The translations under genes and the position numbers were made by a program. Positions 45,270 through 54,610 of a stretch of 64,000 nucleotides of DNA are shown one piece after another (position 1 is the stretch's first letter; each line of letters starts with the position of its first letter). This DNA comes from Pseudomonadota bacterium (GTDB lineage: Bacteria > Pseudomonadota > Gammaproteobacteria > Burkholderiales > Rhodocyclaceae), in NCBI GenBank assembly GCA_018241665.1, contig JAFEDK010000026.1:1-64000 (forward strand). The letters run 5' to 3'. The notes under the pieces are model-generated. The model had not been told where the DNA came from. It did not search any database and saw only the letters and a program-made list of their open reading frames with translations.

Positions 45270-46432
45270 TCCTCATTCCGGGCCAGGCGGAAGGACGTGG
45301 TCCCTCCCTCGGCCTCGGCGTCGCCCAGCGCCCGGCCGGGGTTCTGTTCGGACGGGGCCTGGCGCTGCCGCTGGCGCTCGCCGTCGCCCTGGCCCGGGCG
45401 GGACGACGCGGTGTCGGCGACCTGCACCGACACGTCGCCGCCGTGGCGCTGGCCAAGGCTGTGACGCAGGTTGTCGCTGATGTCCTGCAACTGGCGCAGC
45501 ACCTCGTTGTGGGTGGCGCTGAGATTGATCTGCAGGGCGCCGTCCTGGTGGTGGATGGCGATCTCGATGCTGCCCATGCGCGGCGGCTCGAGGCGGATCA
45601 CCGCGCTGTCGATGCCCTTCTCCGAGGCGAACTGCAGGCGTTCGCCGAGGGCCTGCAGGAGGGGCTGACGCCACTGGCCCGCGTCGCCGTTGGGCAACCG
45701 CAGGGCCGCATCCGCGCTGCCCGGGGTGCCGGCAGCGGCCGGTGCGAGGGTGGGCATGGCGAGCGGCAGCGGACGCTCCACGCCGTCCGCCGGCGCAGGA
45801 CGCCCCGCGTCGCCGGCAACGGCGCCTGCCGTCACGGCCATCGGCACCGCCACCTGCGGGCGCTCGGGCATCGGCAGCCCGGCGGCAGTCGTTACCGGGG
45901 CATCAGACGGGGCAGCTTCGCTGCGGAGCGTCACCGGGAGCGGGCGCAGGCTACCGTGTTCGGCGGCAAGCGCGAGGGCGATCCGCTGGATGGCGCCGCC
46001 ATCCCCGCCGACCGGCACGGAGGCCGGCCGGGGCGCACTGTCGGTCGCGGTCGCGGCCTGGGCGGCGGCAGCCTGGGTCGCCCCGTCCGGCTTGGCCACC
46101 GGCGGCGCGACCCAGCTCGCGGCCGGCGACGGCGGCAGGAGCGCGATCAACAGGGGCGGCAAGTCCTGGCCGCGTGCCGCCGGGGTTTCACCGGCAGCCG
46201 TTGCAGCGGCGGCATCCTCGCCGTCCCGCCGGCCATTCCCGTGCTCCTCGCCGGGCAGCTCCGCGCTTTCGATGGCCGGCATATCGGCCAGACAGGCCTG
46301 CAGCGCGGCATCGAAAGGCAAGCCGGCGGCGGCATCGTCGGCCACCATCGGCAGGCCCGCCGCGGCGACTGGCAGCGCCGCAGCGGCCGGCGCAGCGACC
46401 GCCGGGCCGTCGGCAGAGATCACGACGCTCAT
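45266..46432 (-). CDS. fliK: Flagellar hook-length control protein FliK (LafE)
   Basis: 388 residues. Long low-complexity Ala/Pro-rich N-terminal region, then the C-terminal Flg_hook domain (RLQFASEKGIDSAVIRLEPPRMGSIEIAIHHQDGALQINLSATHNEVLRQLQDISDNLRHSLGQ) and a basic Gln/Arg tail. ATG at 46432 overlaps the previous stop as ATGA. Confidence 0.92.
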   Translation of the reverse strand: MSVVISADGPAVAAPAAAALPVAAAGLPMVADDAAAGLPFDAALQACLADMPAIESAELPGEEHGNGRRDGEDAAAATAAGETPAARGQDLPPLLIALLPPSPAASWVAPPVAKPDGATQAAAAQAATATDSAPRPASVPVGGDGGAIQRIALALAAEHGSLRPLPVTLRSEAAPSDAPVTTAAGLPMPERPQVAVPMAVTAGAVAGDAGRPAPADGVERPLPLAMPTLAPAAAGTPGSADAALRLPNGDAGQWRQPLLQALGERLQFASEKGIDSAVIRLEPPRMGSIEIAIHHQDGALQINLSATHNEVLRQLQDISDNLRHSLGQRHGGDVSVQVADTASSRPGQGDGERQRQRQAPSEQNPGRALGDAEAEGGTTSFRLARNEE

Positions 46433-46746
46433 GCCGGACGCTCCCACAGTTCGTAATCAGCCATCGCGTAGGCCATCCAGCCATCCCGATGGGCACACAT
46501 TTCGGTCAGCCGCCGCTCCAGGCGGGCGGCATCCTCGGCACAGGATTCGCGGGCCATCCGATGCATGCTTTCCAGCGCGTCCACCGCCTGCCGCTCGCCA
46601 CTGCTCAGGGGGCAGCCCTTTTGCAGGGCGGCCAGCAGTGCGGCGATCTCGCTGTCGATGCGCCCCACCGCCACCCACTGGCGGGCCGCCGTGGCGGCAC
46701 GCAGACGGGTGGCCAGCGCGGCCAGGACATCCAGCCGTTTAGCCAT
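46429..46746 (-). CDS. Small flagellar chaperone-like protein (LafD / FliT position)
   Basis: 105 residues, helical (LDVLAALATRLRAATAARQWVAVGRIDSEIAALLAAL...AARLERRLTEMCAHRDGWMAYAMADYELWERPA). It lies between fliS and fliK, where lafD is found, and FliT-like proteins (FliD chaperones) have this size and make-up. Sequence identity to FliT is not obvious. Overlaps fliS by eight bases and fliK by four. Confidence 0.72.
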   Translation of the reverse strand: MAKRLDVLAALATRLRAATAARQWVAVGRIDSEIAALLAALQKGCPLSSGERQAVDALESMHRMARESCAEDAARLERRLTEMCAHRDGWMAYAMADYELWERPA

Positions 46747-47125
46747 GGCGGGCCTGCATCCCTTCCCAGCCGCTGCGCAGGGTGCCGAGCAGCCCGACCA
46801 CCTCGTCGATGATGCCGACGTCAAGCGCCACGCCAGCCTGGTAGAGGCGGCGGGCGCAGTAGTCGTAGAGCTCGCCGAGGCTGGCCACCACGGCGCTGCC
46901 GGACTCCAGGTCGAGGGCGCTGGCCAGCCCGTTGAGCATGCCGAGGGCACGGTCGAGGCTGTGGGCCTTCTGTTCGTAGCGCCCGGCCTCGATGTGGGCG
47001 CGGGCGCGGAACAGCTCCTCGAGCAGGCCGTCGGTCAGGATCAGCACGAGTTGTACCGGCGAGGCCTGGGCGGTCTGCGCCGCCAGGTTGTCGCTGTGAT
47101 AGCTCTGATATGCGGAGTGATGCAC
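46739..47125 (-). CDS. fliS: Flagellin export chaperone FliS (LafC)
   Basis: 128 residues. QSYHSDNLAAQTAQASPVQLVLILTDGLLEELFRARAHIEAG and LDRALGMLNGLASALDLESGSAVVASLGELYDYCARRL match FliS. Binds flagellin in the cytoplasm before export. Thirty-one bases after fliD. Confidence 0.93.
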   Translation of the reverse strand: MHHSAYQSYHSDNLAAQTAQASPVQLVLILTDGLLEELFRARAHIEAGRYEQKAHSLDRALGMLNGLASALDLESGSAVVASLGELYDYCARRLYQAGVALDVGIIDEVVGLLGTLRSGWEGMQARHG

Positions 47126-47156
47126 GGTGGTGGTCCCGGTGGTTCTGGTGAGTCGG

Positions 47157-48551
47157 TCAGCTGGTGCTGCTGCTCAGGCTGCTGAACAGGTTGGAGGTCT
47201 GCCCCATCTGTTCCTGCAAGCCCTGCAACGCGGTGAATTGCTGCAGGTAGCGCTCGTAGTACAGCTTGAAGGTGGCGTCGAGGCGGGTCTGCTTGTCGGT
47301 CAGCGCGCTCTGCGCGCGTTGCAGCGAGTCCTGGCGGTTCTTGAGGAGCCCGTTGGCGCTGTTCAGCCACACCCCGGCGTAATCGTTGAACGCCCCCAGC
47401 AGGCCGCTGCCACCGGTGGCGGAGGCGCTGCCGAAGACCTGCGACAGCCCGTCCGGATGGGCCGCCAGGGCCTTGCCCAACCTGGCGCTGTCGAGGCTCA
47501 GGGTGCCGCTGCGGTCGCTCTTCACGCCGAGGTCCAGCGCGCTCAGCCCGCCGAAGCTCTGGCGCAGGATGCTGGCCAGCTTGCCGCGCAGCGCACGGAT
47601 GCCGGCGTCGGAGACGAAGGCGCCGGCGCTGGTCTTGCCATCGGCGCTGCCGGCGGCGGTAAGGCTGTCGAGGACCTTGTTCAGCGCGTTGTAGGCATCG
47701 ACGAAGGTCTGCACGTTGGCCGCGGTACCGCTGGCGTCACCGGCCACCGTCAGCGTCACCGGCGCGCTGCCGGCCGCCATGGCCTGGTTGAAGGTGATGC
47801 TGACGCCGGGGATCGACGTGAAGGTGTTGCTCGCCTGCTCCAGCTTGATGCCGGTGCCCTGCGCACCCAGCCAGACGACCGCGTTCTGGGCCCCTGCCAG
47901 CACGTTCGGCATGGCGCCCAGGGCGGTCTGCAGGGTGCCGGCAGGCAGGCCGCTGGCGTCGATGGCGATGTCGGGGACGACGCCCGTCGCGGCATCGGCG
48001 ACACCGCCGGTCTGGGCCGCCGTCAGCACCAGCTGGGTCTTGCCGTTGGCGCTCACGGTGGTGGCGGTGAGCTTGCCCTGGTTGTCCGGGGCGAGGTTGA
48101 TGGCGCGTGCCACTTCCGCCTGGGAGATGCTGCCGTCGCCATCCGCGTCGGCCAGCGTGACATTGATCTTGGCGCCGTCGGGCATCTGCACGATGATCGG
48201 GCCGCCTTCGGAGGCGGCGGCAGCGGGCAGGTCCTGGTAGGCGACCTGGCTGCCGGTGGCCAGCTTGTCCACGAAGAAGGAATAGCTGCCGGCCTGCGCG
48301 GTGGCGTTGGCCGTCGCGGTGCCGATCGCCGTATTGCTGAAGGTGGCCGTATTCTGGGTCAGCCCCTTCTTCGCGCTGAGCGCCGTCAGCGCACCGTCGA
48401 AGGTGCTGAGCGCCGAGCGCAGGGACGTCAGCGCGGTGGAGGTGGCCTGGGCCTTGCTGGTCTGGGTGGTCAGTTGGTCCTGGGCGGCCTGGGTGTAGGC
48501 GGTGGCCAGGGAATTGGCCATCGAGGTCGGGTTGATGCTCGTGCTAGCCAT
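47157..48551 (-). CDS. fliD: Filament cap protein FliD (LafB)
   Basis: 464 residues. FliD N- and C-terminal domains: NTATFSNTAIGTATANATAQAGSYSFFVDKLATG near 100 and TLSLDSARLGKALAAHPDGLSQVFGSA...LLKNRQDSLQRAQSALTDKQTRLDATFKLYYERYLQQFTALQGLQEQM at the end. First gene of the operon fliD-fliS-lafD-fliK-fliL-fliA-motAB-flgMN-muramidase, with its own promoter motif. Confidence 0.95.
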   Translation of the reverse strand: MASTSINPTSMANSLATAYTQAAQDQLTTQTSKAQATSTALTSLRSALSTFDGALTALSAKKGLTQNTATFSNTAIGTATANATAQAGSYSFFVDKLATGSQVAYQDLPAAAASEGGPIIVQMPDGAKINVTLADADGDGSISQAEVARAINLAPDNQGKLTATTVSANGKTQLVLTAAQTGGVADAATGVVPDIAIDASGLPAGTLQTALGAMPNVLAGAQNAVVWLGAQGTGIKLEQASNTFTSIPGVSITFNQAMAAGSAPVTLTVAGDASGTAANVQTFVDAYNALNKVLDSLTAAGSADGKTSAGAFVSDAGIRALRGKLASILRQSFGGLSALDLGVKSDRSGTLSLDSARLGKALAAHPDGLSQVFGSASATGGSGLLGAFNDYAGVWLNSANGLLKNRQDSLQRAQSALTDKQTRLDATFKLYYERYLQQFTALQGLQEQMGQTSNLFSSLSSSTS

Positions 48552-48594
48552 GGAGCGCTCCTGCGGGGAAGGAAGTGGGTCGGAATTCACCCTG

Positions 48595-48627
48595 GTCAAA
48601 GGCGACCGGATCGGCTTCCGACTGAAA
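48595..48627 (-). promoter_or_regulatory. Flagellar sigma-factor promoter candidate for fliD operon
   Basis: On the coding strand: TTTCA, 16 bases, GTCGCCTTTGAC. The 12-base downstream box is identical to that before fliC. About 45 bases upstream of the fliD ATG. If real, the operon carrying fliA is under control of its own sigma factor. Confidence 0.6.
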
Positions 48628-48647
48628 TCCCGCACGCATTCCGGTGT

Positions 48648-49097
48648 TCATGCCCGCCCCCGCCACCAGCTCTGGGTGGCCAGCTCATCCTGGCGCTTCT
48701 GCTCGCCCTGGCGCTGCTCCCGCTGCAGGACCTGCAGCTTGCCGTCGAGCACGCGGTTGAGGGCTTCGTGGCGCTGCACCGCGCGGGTCAGCGCCAGCTG
48801 GGCGAGCTGCAGGTCGGCGTCGTGGCGCAGGACTTCGTCCCGCTGGCTGTCGGCGAGGCGCAGCACGGCCTGCTTGTAGTCGCCGCAGTTCAAGGACAGG
48901 GCGGCAACGTGGGGGGTCGCGCCCGCAGCGCCGACGGTGGCGCCGGCGCACAGTTGTTCGAGGCGGGCCAGCGTGGCGCGATGGCGTTCGAGCTGGGCGC
49001 GGCGGCCGGCCAGCTCGCCGACCAGGCCCTCCTTCTCGCGGCGGCGCTGGTCGACGACGGCCGCCAGGCCGCGCAGGGTCTTGGGTTGGGTGCTCAT
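48648..49097 (-). CDS. fliJ: Flagellar export protein FliJ (LfiJ)
   Basis: 149 residues, a coiled-coil protein rich in Gln, Arg, Glu and Leu (GLAAVVDQRRREKEGLVGELAGRRAQLERHRATLARLEQLC...QLALTRAVQRHEALNRVLDGKLQVLQREQRQGEQKRQDELATQS). Start overlaps the fliI stop by four bases. Last gene of fliEFGHIJ. Confidence 0.88.
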   Translation of the reverse strand: MSTQPKTLRGLAAVVDQRRREKEGLVGELAGRRAQLERHRATLARLEQLCAGATVGAAGATPHVAALSLNCGDYKQAVLRLADSQRDEVLRHDADLQLAQLALTRAVQRHEALNRVLDGKLQVLQREQRQGEQKRQDELATQSWWRGRA

Positions 49098-50404
49098 GCC
49101 AGCAGGCTCTCCAGTCGGGCCAGGGTGTCGCCGAAGGGCGCCGCCTCCCGCGTGCCCTGGTGCAGGAAGGCCTCGATCTGCGGGTACAGGGCCACGGCCC
49201 GGTCGGTGGCCGGATCGGCGCCGGCGACGTAGGCGCCCAGCGGCAGCAGGTCGCGCACGCGGGCGTAGCGGGAATACAGGGCCTTGATTTCGCGGGCCGC
49301 AGCCTGCTGCGCATGGCTCGTCACCTGCGCCATGCAGCGGCTGATCGACTGGGCGATGTCGATGGCCGGGTAGTGGCCGCGGTCGGCCAGCTCGCGGGAC
49401 AGCACGATGTGGCCGTCGAGGATGGCCCGGGCGGTGTCCACCACCGGGTCCTGCTGGTCGTCGCCTTCGGCCAGCACGGTGTAGATGGCGCTCATGCTGC
49501 CCTCCGCGTGCTCGCCGTTGCCGGCGCTCTCCACCAGTTGCGGCAGCAGGCCGAACACAGATGGCGGATAGCCACGGGTGGCCGGCGGTTCGCCGAGGGC
49601 CAGCGCCACTTCGCGGCGGGCCATCGCGTAACGGGTGAGGGAATCGACCAGCAACAGCACGTTCTGGCCCTGGTCCCGGTAATGGGCGGCGATGGCGTGG
49701 CACAGCTCGGTGGCGCGCAGGCGCATCAGCGGGGATTCGTCGGCCGGCGCGATGACGACCACCGCACGGGCCAGCCCGGCCGGGCCGAGGGACATGTCGA
49801 TGAACTCGCGCACCTCGCGGCCACGCTCGCCGATCAGGCCGACCACCACCACGTCGGCGACGGTCTGGCGGGTGATCAGGCCGAGCAGCACGCTCTTGCC
49901 GACGCCGCTGCCGGCCATCAGGCCGACGCGCTGGCCGCGCCCGAGGGTCAGCAGGCCGTTGATCGAGCGCACGCCGACGTCGAGGACGCCCTCGACGGGC
50001 TTGCGGCGCAGCGGATGCACATGCGGCGGCTGGGCCGTCAGCGGATGCTCGCCGCCGAGGCGGCCGCGGCCGTCCACCGGCTCGCCGAGCCCATTGACGA
50101 TGCGCCCCAGCCAGGACGGTCCAATCATCAGCCCGCCCTGCTCGGCCGCCGGCAGCACCCGGGCGCCGGTGGCCAGGCCTTCCGGGCGCTTGAAGGGCAT
50201 CAGGTAGGAGACGTCGTTGCGGAAGCCCACCACCTGGGCGGCGATCCACTCGCCGCTGGCGGTCTCGATGCGGCAGCACTGGCCGGTCTGGAAGGCGCAG
50301 CCGGTGCTTTCCAGCAGCAGGCCGGAGGCGCCGACCAGGCGCCCGGTCAGCGTGGCCACCGGGATGTCGGCGAATTCGAGCTGGCGCAGCGCGGCGGCGA
50401 TCAC
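49094..50404 (-). CDS. fliI: Flagellum-specific ATPase FliI (LfiI)
   Basis: 436 residues from a GTG start that overlaps the fliH stop as GTGA. Walker A AGSGVGKS at 164-171, Walker B LLLVDSLTRYA, and the conserved GLIGERGREVREF. Energises export of flagellar substrates. Upstream ATG codons in frame would run into fliH, so GTG at 50404 is preferred. Confidence 0.95.
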   Translation of the reverse strand: MIAAALRQLEFADIPVATLTGRLVGASGLLLESTGCAFQTGQCCRIETASGEWIAAQVVGFRNDVSYLMPFKRPEGLATGARVLPAAEQGGLMIGPSWLGRIVNGLGEPVDGRGRLGGEHPLTAQPPHVHPLRRKPVEGVLDVGVRSINGLLTLGRGQRVGLMAGSGVGKSVLLGLITRQTVADVVVVGLIGERGREVREFIDMSLGPAGLARAVVVIAPADESPLMRLRATELCHAIAAHYRDQGQNVLLLVDSLTRYAMARREVALALGEPPATRGYPPSVFGLLPQLVESAGNGEHAEGSMSAIYTVLAEGDDQQDPVVDTARAILDGHIVLSRELADRGHYPAIDIAQSISRCMAQVTSHAQQAAAREIKALYSRYARVRDLLPLGAYVAGADPATDRAVALYPQIEAFLHQGTREAAPFGDTLARLESLLA

Positions 50405-51075
50405 TGGCGCACCTCCTCGCCGTCCTCGGCGAGATGGCTTTCCAGCTGTTCGATGCAGGCGGCGAGGCGCTGGCGGCAACCCGCATCGGCCTCCCGCCCG
50501 TCGGCGCGAACGCGGCATTCGCCGGGTTCCAGGCGCGGATCGGCGATCAGCGTCCAGCGCGCGGCACGGTCCGGCGCCAGCTCGAGGATGCGCTGGCGCT
50601 CCTCGGGATTCAGGAAGACCTCGACTCCTTCGCGGGCCGGCGGCATCGTCGCCAGGGTTTCATCCACCAGTGCGAGCAGTTGCACCGGCTGCAGGGCCAG
50701 TTCGCTACGGATGACCTGGCGGGCCACCTTGGCGACCAGGTCCACCACCTCCCGGCGCAGCGCGCCCTGGTAGTCGGCTTGCAGCTGACGCAGGCCGGCG
50801 ATCAGCGCGTCGATCGGCGCACTCAGCGTGTCGAACTGGGCCAGCACCTCGCGGCGGGCCTCCTCGCGGCCGACGCGCAGCCCTTCCGTGCGGCTGTCGG
50901 CCAGCCCATCCGCGCGGCCCTGGGCCAGGCCCAGCTCATGCCCTTCCCGGTAGCCCCGCTCCATGCCCTGCTGAAAGCCATCGGCCAGCGAGGCCTGGGC
51001 TTCCGCCGCCGCAGCCGGCGAGGCCGCGGCCACCTGGGACAGGGGCGGGAAACGGTAGGGGCGCAGGCTTTTCAT
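50401..51075 (-). CDS. fliH: Flagellar assembly protein FliH (LfiH)
   Basis: 224 residues. N-terminal coiled segment with GXXXG-like repeats (ADGFQQGMERGYREGHELGLAQGRADGLADSRTEGLRVG) typical of FliH, then the C-terminal domain (LVAKVARQVIRSELALQPVQLLALVDETLA). Start overlaps fliG stop by four bases. Confidence 0.93.
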   Translation of the reverse strand: MKSLRPYRFPPLSQVAAASPAAAAEAQASLADGFQQGMERGYREGHELGLAQGRADGLADSRTEGLRVGREEARREVLAQFDTLSAPIDALIAGLRQLQADYQGALRREVVDLVAKVARQVIRSELALQPVQLLALVDETLATMPPAREGVEVFLNPEERQRILELAPDRAARWTLIADPRLEPGECRVRADGREADAGCRQRLAACIEQLESHLAEDGEEVRQ

Positions 51076-52103
51076 TCGACCGTCGCCTCGGCGAACAGCT
51101 GGATCTCGATCTCGCCGGCATCGACGAGCTCCTTGACCTGTCCCATGATCTCGGCGCGCACCTGCTCGACGCGGCTGCGCGGCACCGGGCCGCTGCGCCG
51201 CATCAGATCCTCGAAGCCCTGCGCCTGACGGCGCGGCATCGCACGCAGGATGGCGTCGCGCACCGCCGGCTCGGCGCCCTTGAGGGCGATGGCCCACTGG
51301 TCGAGGGCCACTTCCTCGATGAGGCGGGTGATGACCTCGTCGTTCTGACGGGACAGCACGTAGAAGTCGTACATGCTGACCTCGATCTCCGACACCATTT
51401 CGGGATCGTGGGCGCGCAGCATCTCGACCATCTGCTGGCGGTTGCCGGGCAGCCGGTTGAGGATCTCGGCAGCATGGCGCACGCCCTCCACGCTGGCGCT
51501 CTGCAGGCCCAGGCTGTCCAGGCAGCGGAGCACCATTTCCTCCAGCTCGATCAGCAGCTCGCGGTCGATCTCGGTGAGGCGCGCCACGTTGAGCAGCACC
51601 TGGTCGCGGTTGTCGGTGGGCAGCGCATCGACGATCTCGCTGGCCAGCGCGGCCGGCAGGAAGGCCAGGAACACCGCCTGCATGCGCACGTGTTCGTTGA
51701 TCAGCTGCTCGGCCAGCCACTTCGGCGAGGCCCACTGCAGGCGCGCCATCTTCGGGCGGATCTCGTCGCCGTAGATCTTGTTGAGCACGCTGCCGGCGAT
51801 GTCGGCGCCGAGCGCCAGGTCGAGGGAGCGCCGCAGGTAGGTGCGCGAGGCACCATGCACGCCGCTCTGCTCCCGGTAGTCGTCGAAGAAGCGCTGCAGC
51901 GAGCTCTTCACCGCCTCCACCTTGATGCCGCTCATCCGCGACATCACCTGGGTGACTTCCAGCAGCTCGTCGCGGGACAGGCAGCGCAGCACCGCGGCGG
52001 CGGGCTCCTCGCCCATCGACAGCAGCACGATGGCGGCCTGTTCCACCGGCGTCGGCGTGGCGCCGGGGACGATCATGTCGGGCAGATTATTCGCTTCGGC
52101 CAT
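51072..52103 (-). CDS. fliG: Flagellar motor switch protein FliG (LfiG)
   Basis: 343 residues with N, middle and C domains. EQAAIVLLSMGEEPAAAVLRCLSRDEL at the start, the EHPQ-like NEHVRMQAVFLAFLPAALASEIVDALP in the middle, and the C-terminal torque domain ILRAMPRRQAQGFEDLMRRSGPVPRSRVEQVRAEIM with charged residues retained. Overlaps fliF by 17 bases. Confidence 0.95.
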   Translation of the reverse strand: MAEANNLPDMIVPGATPTPVEQAAIVLLSMGEEPAAAVLRCLSRDELLEVTQVMSRMSGIKVEAVKSSLQRFFDDYREQSGVHGASRTYLRRSLDLALGADIAGSVLNKIYGDEIRPKMARLQWASPKWLAEQLINEHVRMQAVFLAFLPAALASEIVDALPTDNRDQVLLNVARLTEIDRELLIELEEMVLRCLDSLGLQSASVEGVRHAAEILNRLPGNRQQMVEMLRAHDPEMVSEIEVSMYDFYVLSRQNDEVITRLIEEVALDQWAIALKGAEPAVRDAILRAMPRRQAQGFEDLMRRSGPVPRSRVEQVRAEIMGQVKELVDAGEIEIQLFAEATVE

Positions 52104-53757
52104 TTTTCTGCATCCATTGGCGGACCACTTCGGCGACGCGCTCCGGCTCCTTCGCCGACAGCACCTTCAGGTGTTCAACCATCACGTCCACCGGCGAACC
52201 CGGCGCCGGCAGGTCGTAGTTTTCGAGCAGGCCGGCAACCGGCATGCGCTGCGTATCGGGTGCGGCCAGCGCGGCATGGGCGGCCGGCGCGGCGAGTTCC
52301 GGCGTGGCGGGCTCCTGTGCCTCCGCCAGTTCTGCGACGGTCTCGACGGCCGGCAGCGCCAGGCGCTGCTGGGCCAGCTTCATCAGCGGACGGACGACGA
52401 ACAGGAAGGCCAGCAGCAGGCTGATCGCATAGGCCAGCCAGCTGCCCATCTCGATGACGTTGTCGCGCTGCTGCCACCAGGCCACGCTGTCATCCACCGG
52501 CTTGCGGAAGCCGCTGGCGGTGACGACCAGGCTGTCGCCGCGCGCCGCATCGATACCGAGGCCGCTGCGCAGCACCTTGTCCACATTGGCCAGCGCCTCC
52601 GGCGTCCAGGTCTTGCCGTCGGGGGCGGCGGCGTTGTTCATCACCACCGCCACGGAGAGCTTCTTCAGGCGGCCACGGCTGCGCTTCACCTGGGTCACGC
52701 TGCGGTCGTAGGCGTACTGGCGGGTGGTGGCGTTCTTCTTGGTGGTCGCCGCCTCCGGCTCCTCGTCAGCCTTGGCGCCGTCGGCCTTCACCGCCACCGG
52801 ACGGTTGCTGAGGGAGCCCGGCACGCCAATCGCCAGCGGGTCGCGGCCGTTCTCGGTGCGCATCGCCTCGTTGGTGATCTTCGGCGCCTCGCCGTAGCGT
52901 TCGGTGGTTTCCTGAATGCGGTCGTTGTCCACCTCGGCGGTGACGCTGACCTTGTAGTTGCCTGTGCCAAGCATCGGCAGCAGGAGATCCTCGGCATTAC
53001 GCTGGGTTTCGTCGCGGAAGCGGTGGGAGGCGTCGTTGAGCTGGGCGCCCTCGAAGCCCTCGCTGAGATCGACGCGGGCCGACAGCAGGTTGCCGGCCTG
53101 ATCGACCACGCTGACCCGCTGGGGGTCGAGGCTGGCGACGCTGTTGGCGACCATGTTGATGATCGCCGCAATCTGTTCGGGGCTGAGGGAACGGCCGGCC
53201 TTCAGGGCCAGCACCACCGACGCGGTGCTCTTCTCCCCGTCATTGACGACAAAGGACGAGGAGCGCGCGATGGACAGATGCACCCGCGCCGAATCCACCG
53301 CGTCGAGGGTCATGATGCTCTGCACCAGCTCCCCTTCCAGGCCGCGGCGGAAACGCACGTCCTGCACGAACTGGCTGACCCCCAGCGGGTCGTTGCGGTC
53401 CATCAGCTCCAAGCCTTGGGGCAGCTTGGCGACGACGCCCTTGGCGGCCAGCAGCATGCGCACTTCGCCGAGGCGCCGGGACGGCACCAGCACCTGACCG
53501 GAGTCCGGATGGAGGCGGTAGGGAATGCCCTGGGCATCGAGCAGGGCGATCATCTCGGCCGACGCCACCTTCTCGCGGCTGCCGAACACCGGCTTGTAGC
53601 CGGCCTGGTCGTTCCACGCGAACATCAGCACCAGCGCGGTGATCGCCAGCGCCAGCAGCACGATGGGCAGCAGGCCCTTGACGAAACCCGGCGGCAGCTT
53701 CGGCAGGCCACCGGGCGCCCGCAGGCGGGCCAGGGCGGGAGAGAGGGAGAGATTCAC
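52087..53757 (-). CDS. fliF: Flagellar MS-ring protein FliF (LfiF)
   Basis: 556 residues. Two membrane helices, near 28-48 and near 440-465, flank the large periplasmic ring-building domain (KVASAEMIALLDAQGIPYRLHPDSGQVLVPSRRLGEVRMLLAAKG...RRGLEGELVQSIMTLDAVDSARVHL). The C-terminal tail binds FliG. Standard length. Confidence 0.95.
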   Translation of the reverse strand: MNLSLSPALARLRAPGGLPKLPPGFVKGLLPIVLLALAITALVLMFAWNDQAGYKPVFGSREKVASAEMIALLDAQGIPYRLHPDSGQVLVPSRRLGEVRMLLAAKGVVAKLPQGLELMDRNDPLGVSQFVQDVRFRRGLEGELVQSIMTLDAVDSARVHLSIARSSSFVVNDGEKSTASVVLALKAGRSLSPEQIAAIINMVANSVASLDPQRVSVVDQAGNLLSARVDLSEGFEGAQLNDASHRFRDETQRNAEDLLLPMLGTGNYKVSVTAEVDNDRIQETTERYGEAPKITNEAMRTENGRDPLAIGVPGSLSNRPVAVKADGAKADEEPEAATTKKNATTRQYAYDRSVTQVKRSRGRLKKLSVAVVMNNAAAPDGKTWTPEALANVDKVLRSGLGIDAARGDSLVVTASGFRKPVDDSVAWWQQRDNVIEMGSWLAYAISLLLAFLFVVRPLMKLAQQRLALPAVETVAELAEAQEPATPELAAPAAHAALAAPDTQRMPVAGLLENYDLPAPGSPVDVMVEHLKVLSAKEPERVAEVVRQWMQKNGRSE

Positions 53758-53778
53758 GAGTGGCGTCCCGGGGTACGC

Positions 53779-54120
53779 TTAGAGCGGCAACTTGATGAGG
53801 TCGTCCATCGCACCAACCATCTTGTTGCGGACCTGCATCAGCATCGAGAAGGACAGGCTGGCCTCCTGGCTGGCCAGCATCGCCCCCACCAGGTCGTCGC
53901 TGCGGCCGCTGTCCACGTCGGCCATCCGCTCGCCGGCGACGCGATCCTTCTCATTGACGCCCAGCACGGCCTGCTTGAGGTGCTCACCGAAGCCGTCGGC
54001 TTCGGGGCTGGCCGCATCCAGCGGGTTGGCCACGGGCAGGGACGGCTCGACCGCCGGCAGGCTGCCCTGCAGTTTCATCAGGTCGGCGCCGATCGACGCC
54101 AGCATTTCAGTCACCACCAC
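53779..54120 (-). CDS. fliE: Hook-basal body protein FliE (LfiE)
   Basis: About 113 residues. C-terminal motif GFGEHLKQAVLGVNEKDRVAGERMADVDSGRSDDLVGAMLASQEASLSFSMLMQVRNKMVGAMDDLIKLPL is characteristic. The start region has three GTG codons in a row (54120, 54117, 54114) after AGGAG; the middle or last gives better spacing. An ATG at 54105 is also in frame. First gene of fliEFGHIJ; its leader contains a c-di-GMP riboswitch. Confidence 0.93.
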   Translation of the reverse strand: MVVTEMLASIGADLMKLQGSLPAVEPSLPVANPLDAASPEADGFGEHLKQAVLGVNEKDRVAGERMADVDSGRSDDLVGAMLASQEASLSFSMLMQVRNKMVGAMDDLIKLPL

Positions 54121-54588
54121 GCACTCCTTCAGAAAGGGAACCCCGGCTCACCGCCACCGATCGACGCCTTTTTCCGCTCGATACAAATTCATCGAGCGAT
54201 TTGCATCACGGTTTTTTGGGCAAGACAATTCCCCGCCCGCAACTCAAGGCAAATAGAAAACAAGAACGAATTGATCAATGAGTAAATTGGCCGCCCAATA
54301 AGGCTCAATTCAAATACGGACGCAAAAAGCCCCCGCCGGACACATCATGGCGAATAGGATCCGAATTGAAAAAGCGGATCGGGGCGCGGCGTTCGGAAAG
54401 CATGCGGACGAACCGATGCCATGGACGGCCAAGGCGCGTATTCAGACGAGAATGTGACAGTTCATGCGCTTTCCCTCATCGATGTGCTCGGGACGCACAC
54501 ATGGGAAAGACGAGCCGCAGCCGCCAGGAAGGCGACAGCACAGACCCGGCGCGGCGTGCAGGCATGGCCAGCACGGACAACAACCGGT
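54121..54588 (-). other. Long untranslated leader between the riboswitch and fliE
   Basis: About 470 bases with no convincing gene on either strand. It is less GC-rich than the flanks. Visible structures are a seven-pair hairpin (54177-54197) just upstream of the fliE ribosome site and a six-pair hairpin at 54357-54379. LafK, found at this place in lateral loci, is missing, and no remnant of it was recognised. Confidence 0.6.
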
Positions 54589-54608
54589 AGAACCGAGACA
54601 GCGGTTCT
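54589..54608 (-). promoter_or_regulatory. Hairpin directly after the riboswitch aptamer (possible expression platform)
   Basis: Seven bases pair perfectly (AGAACCG with CGGTTCT, loop six) starting two bases after the aptamer end on the minus strand. There is no U-run, so it is not a plain terminator. An alternative pairing of GGTT in the aptamer 3' end with AACC of this hairpin could compete with it, which is speculative. Confidence 0.45.
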
Positions 54609-54610
54609 TG

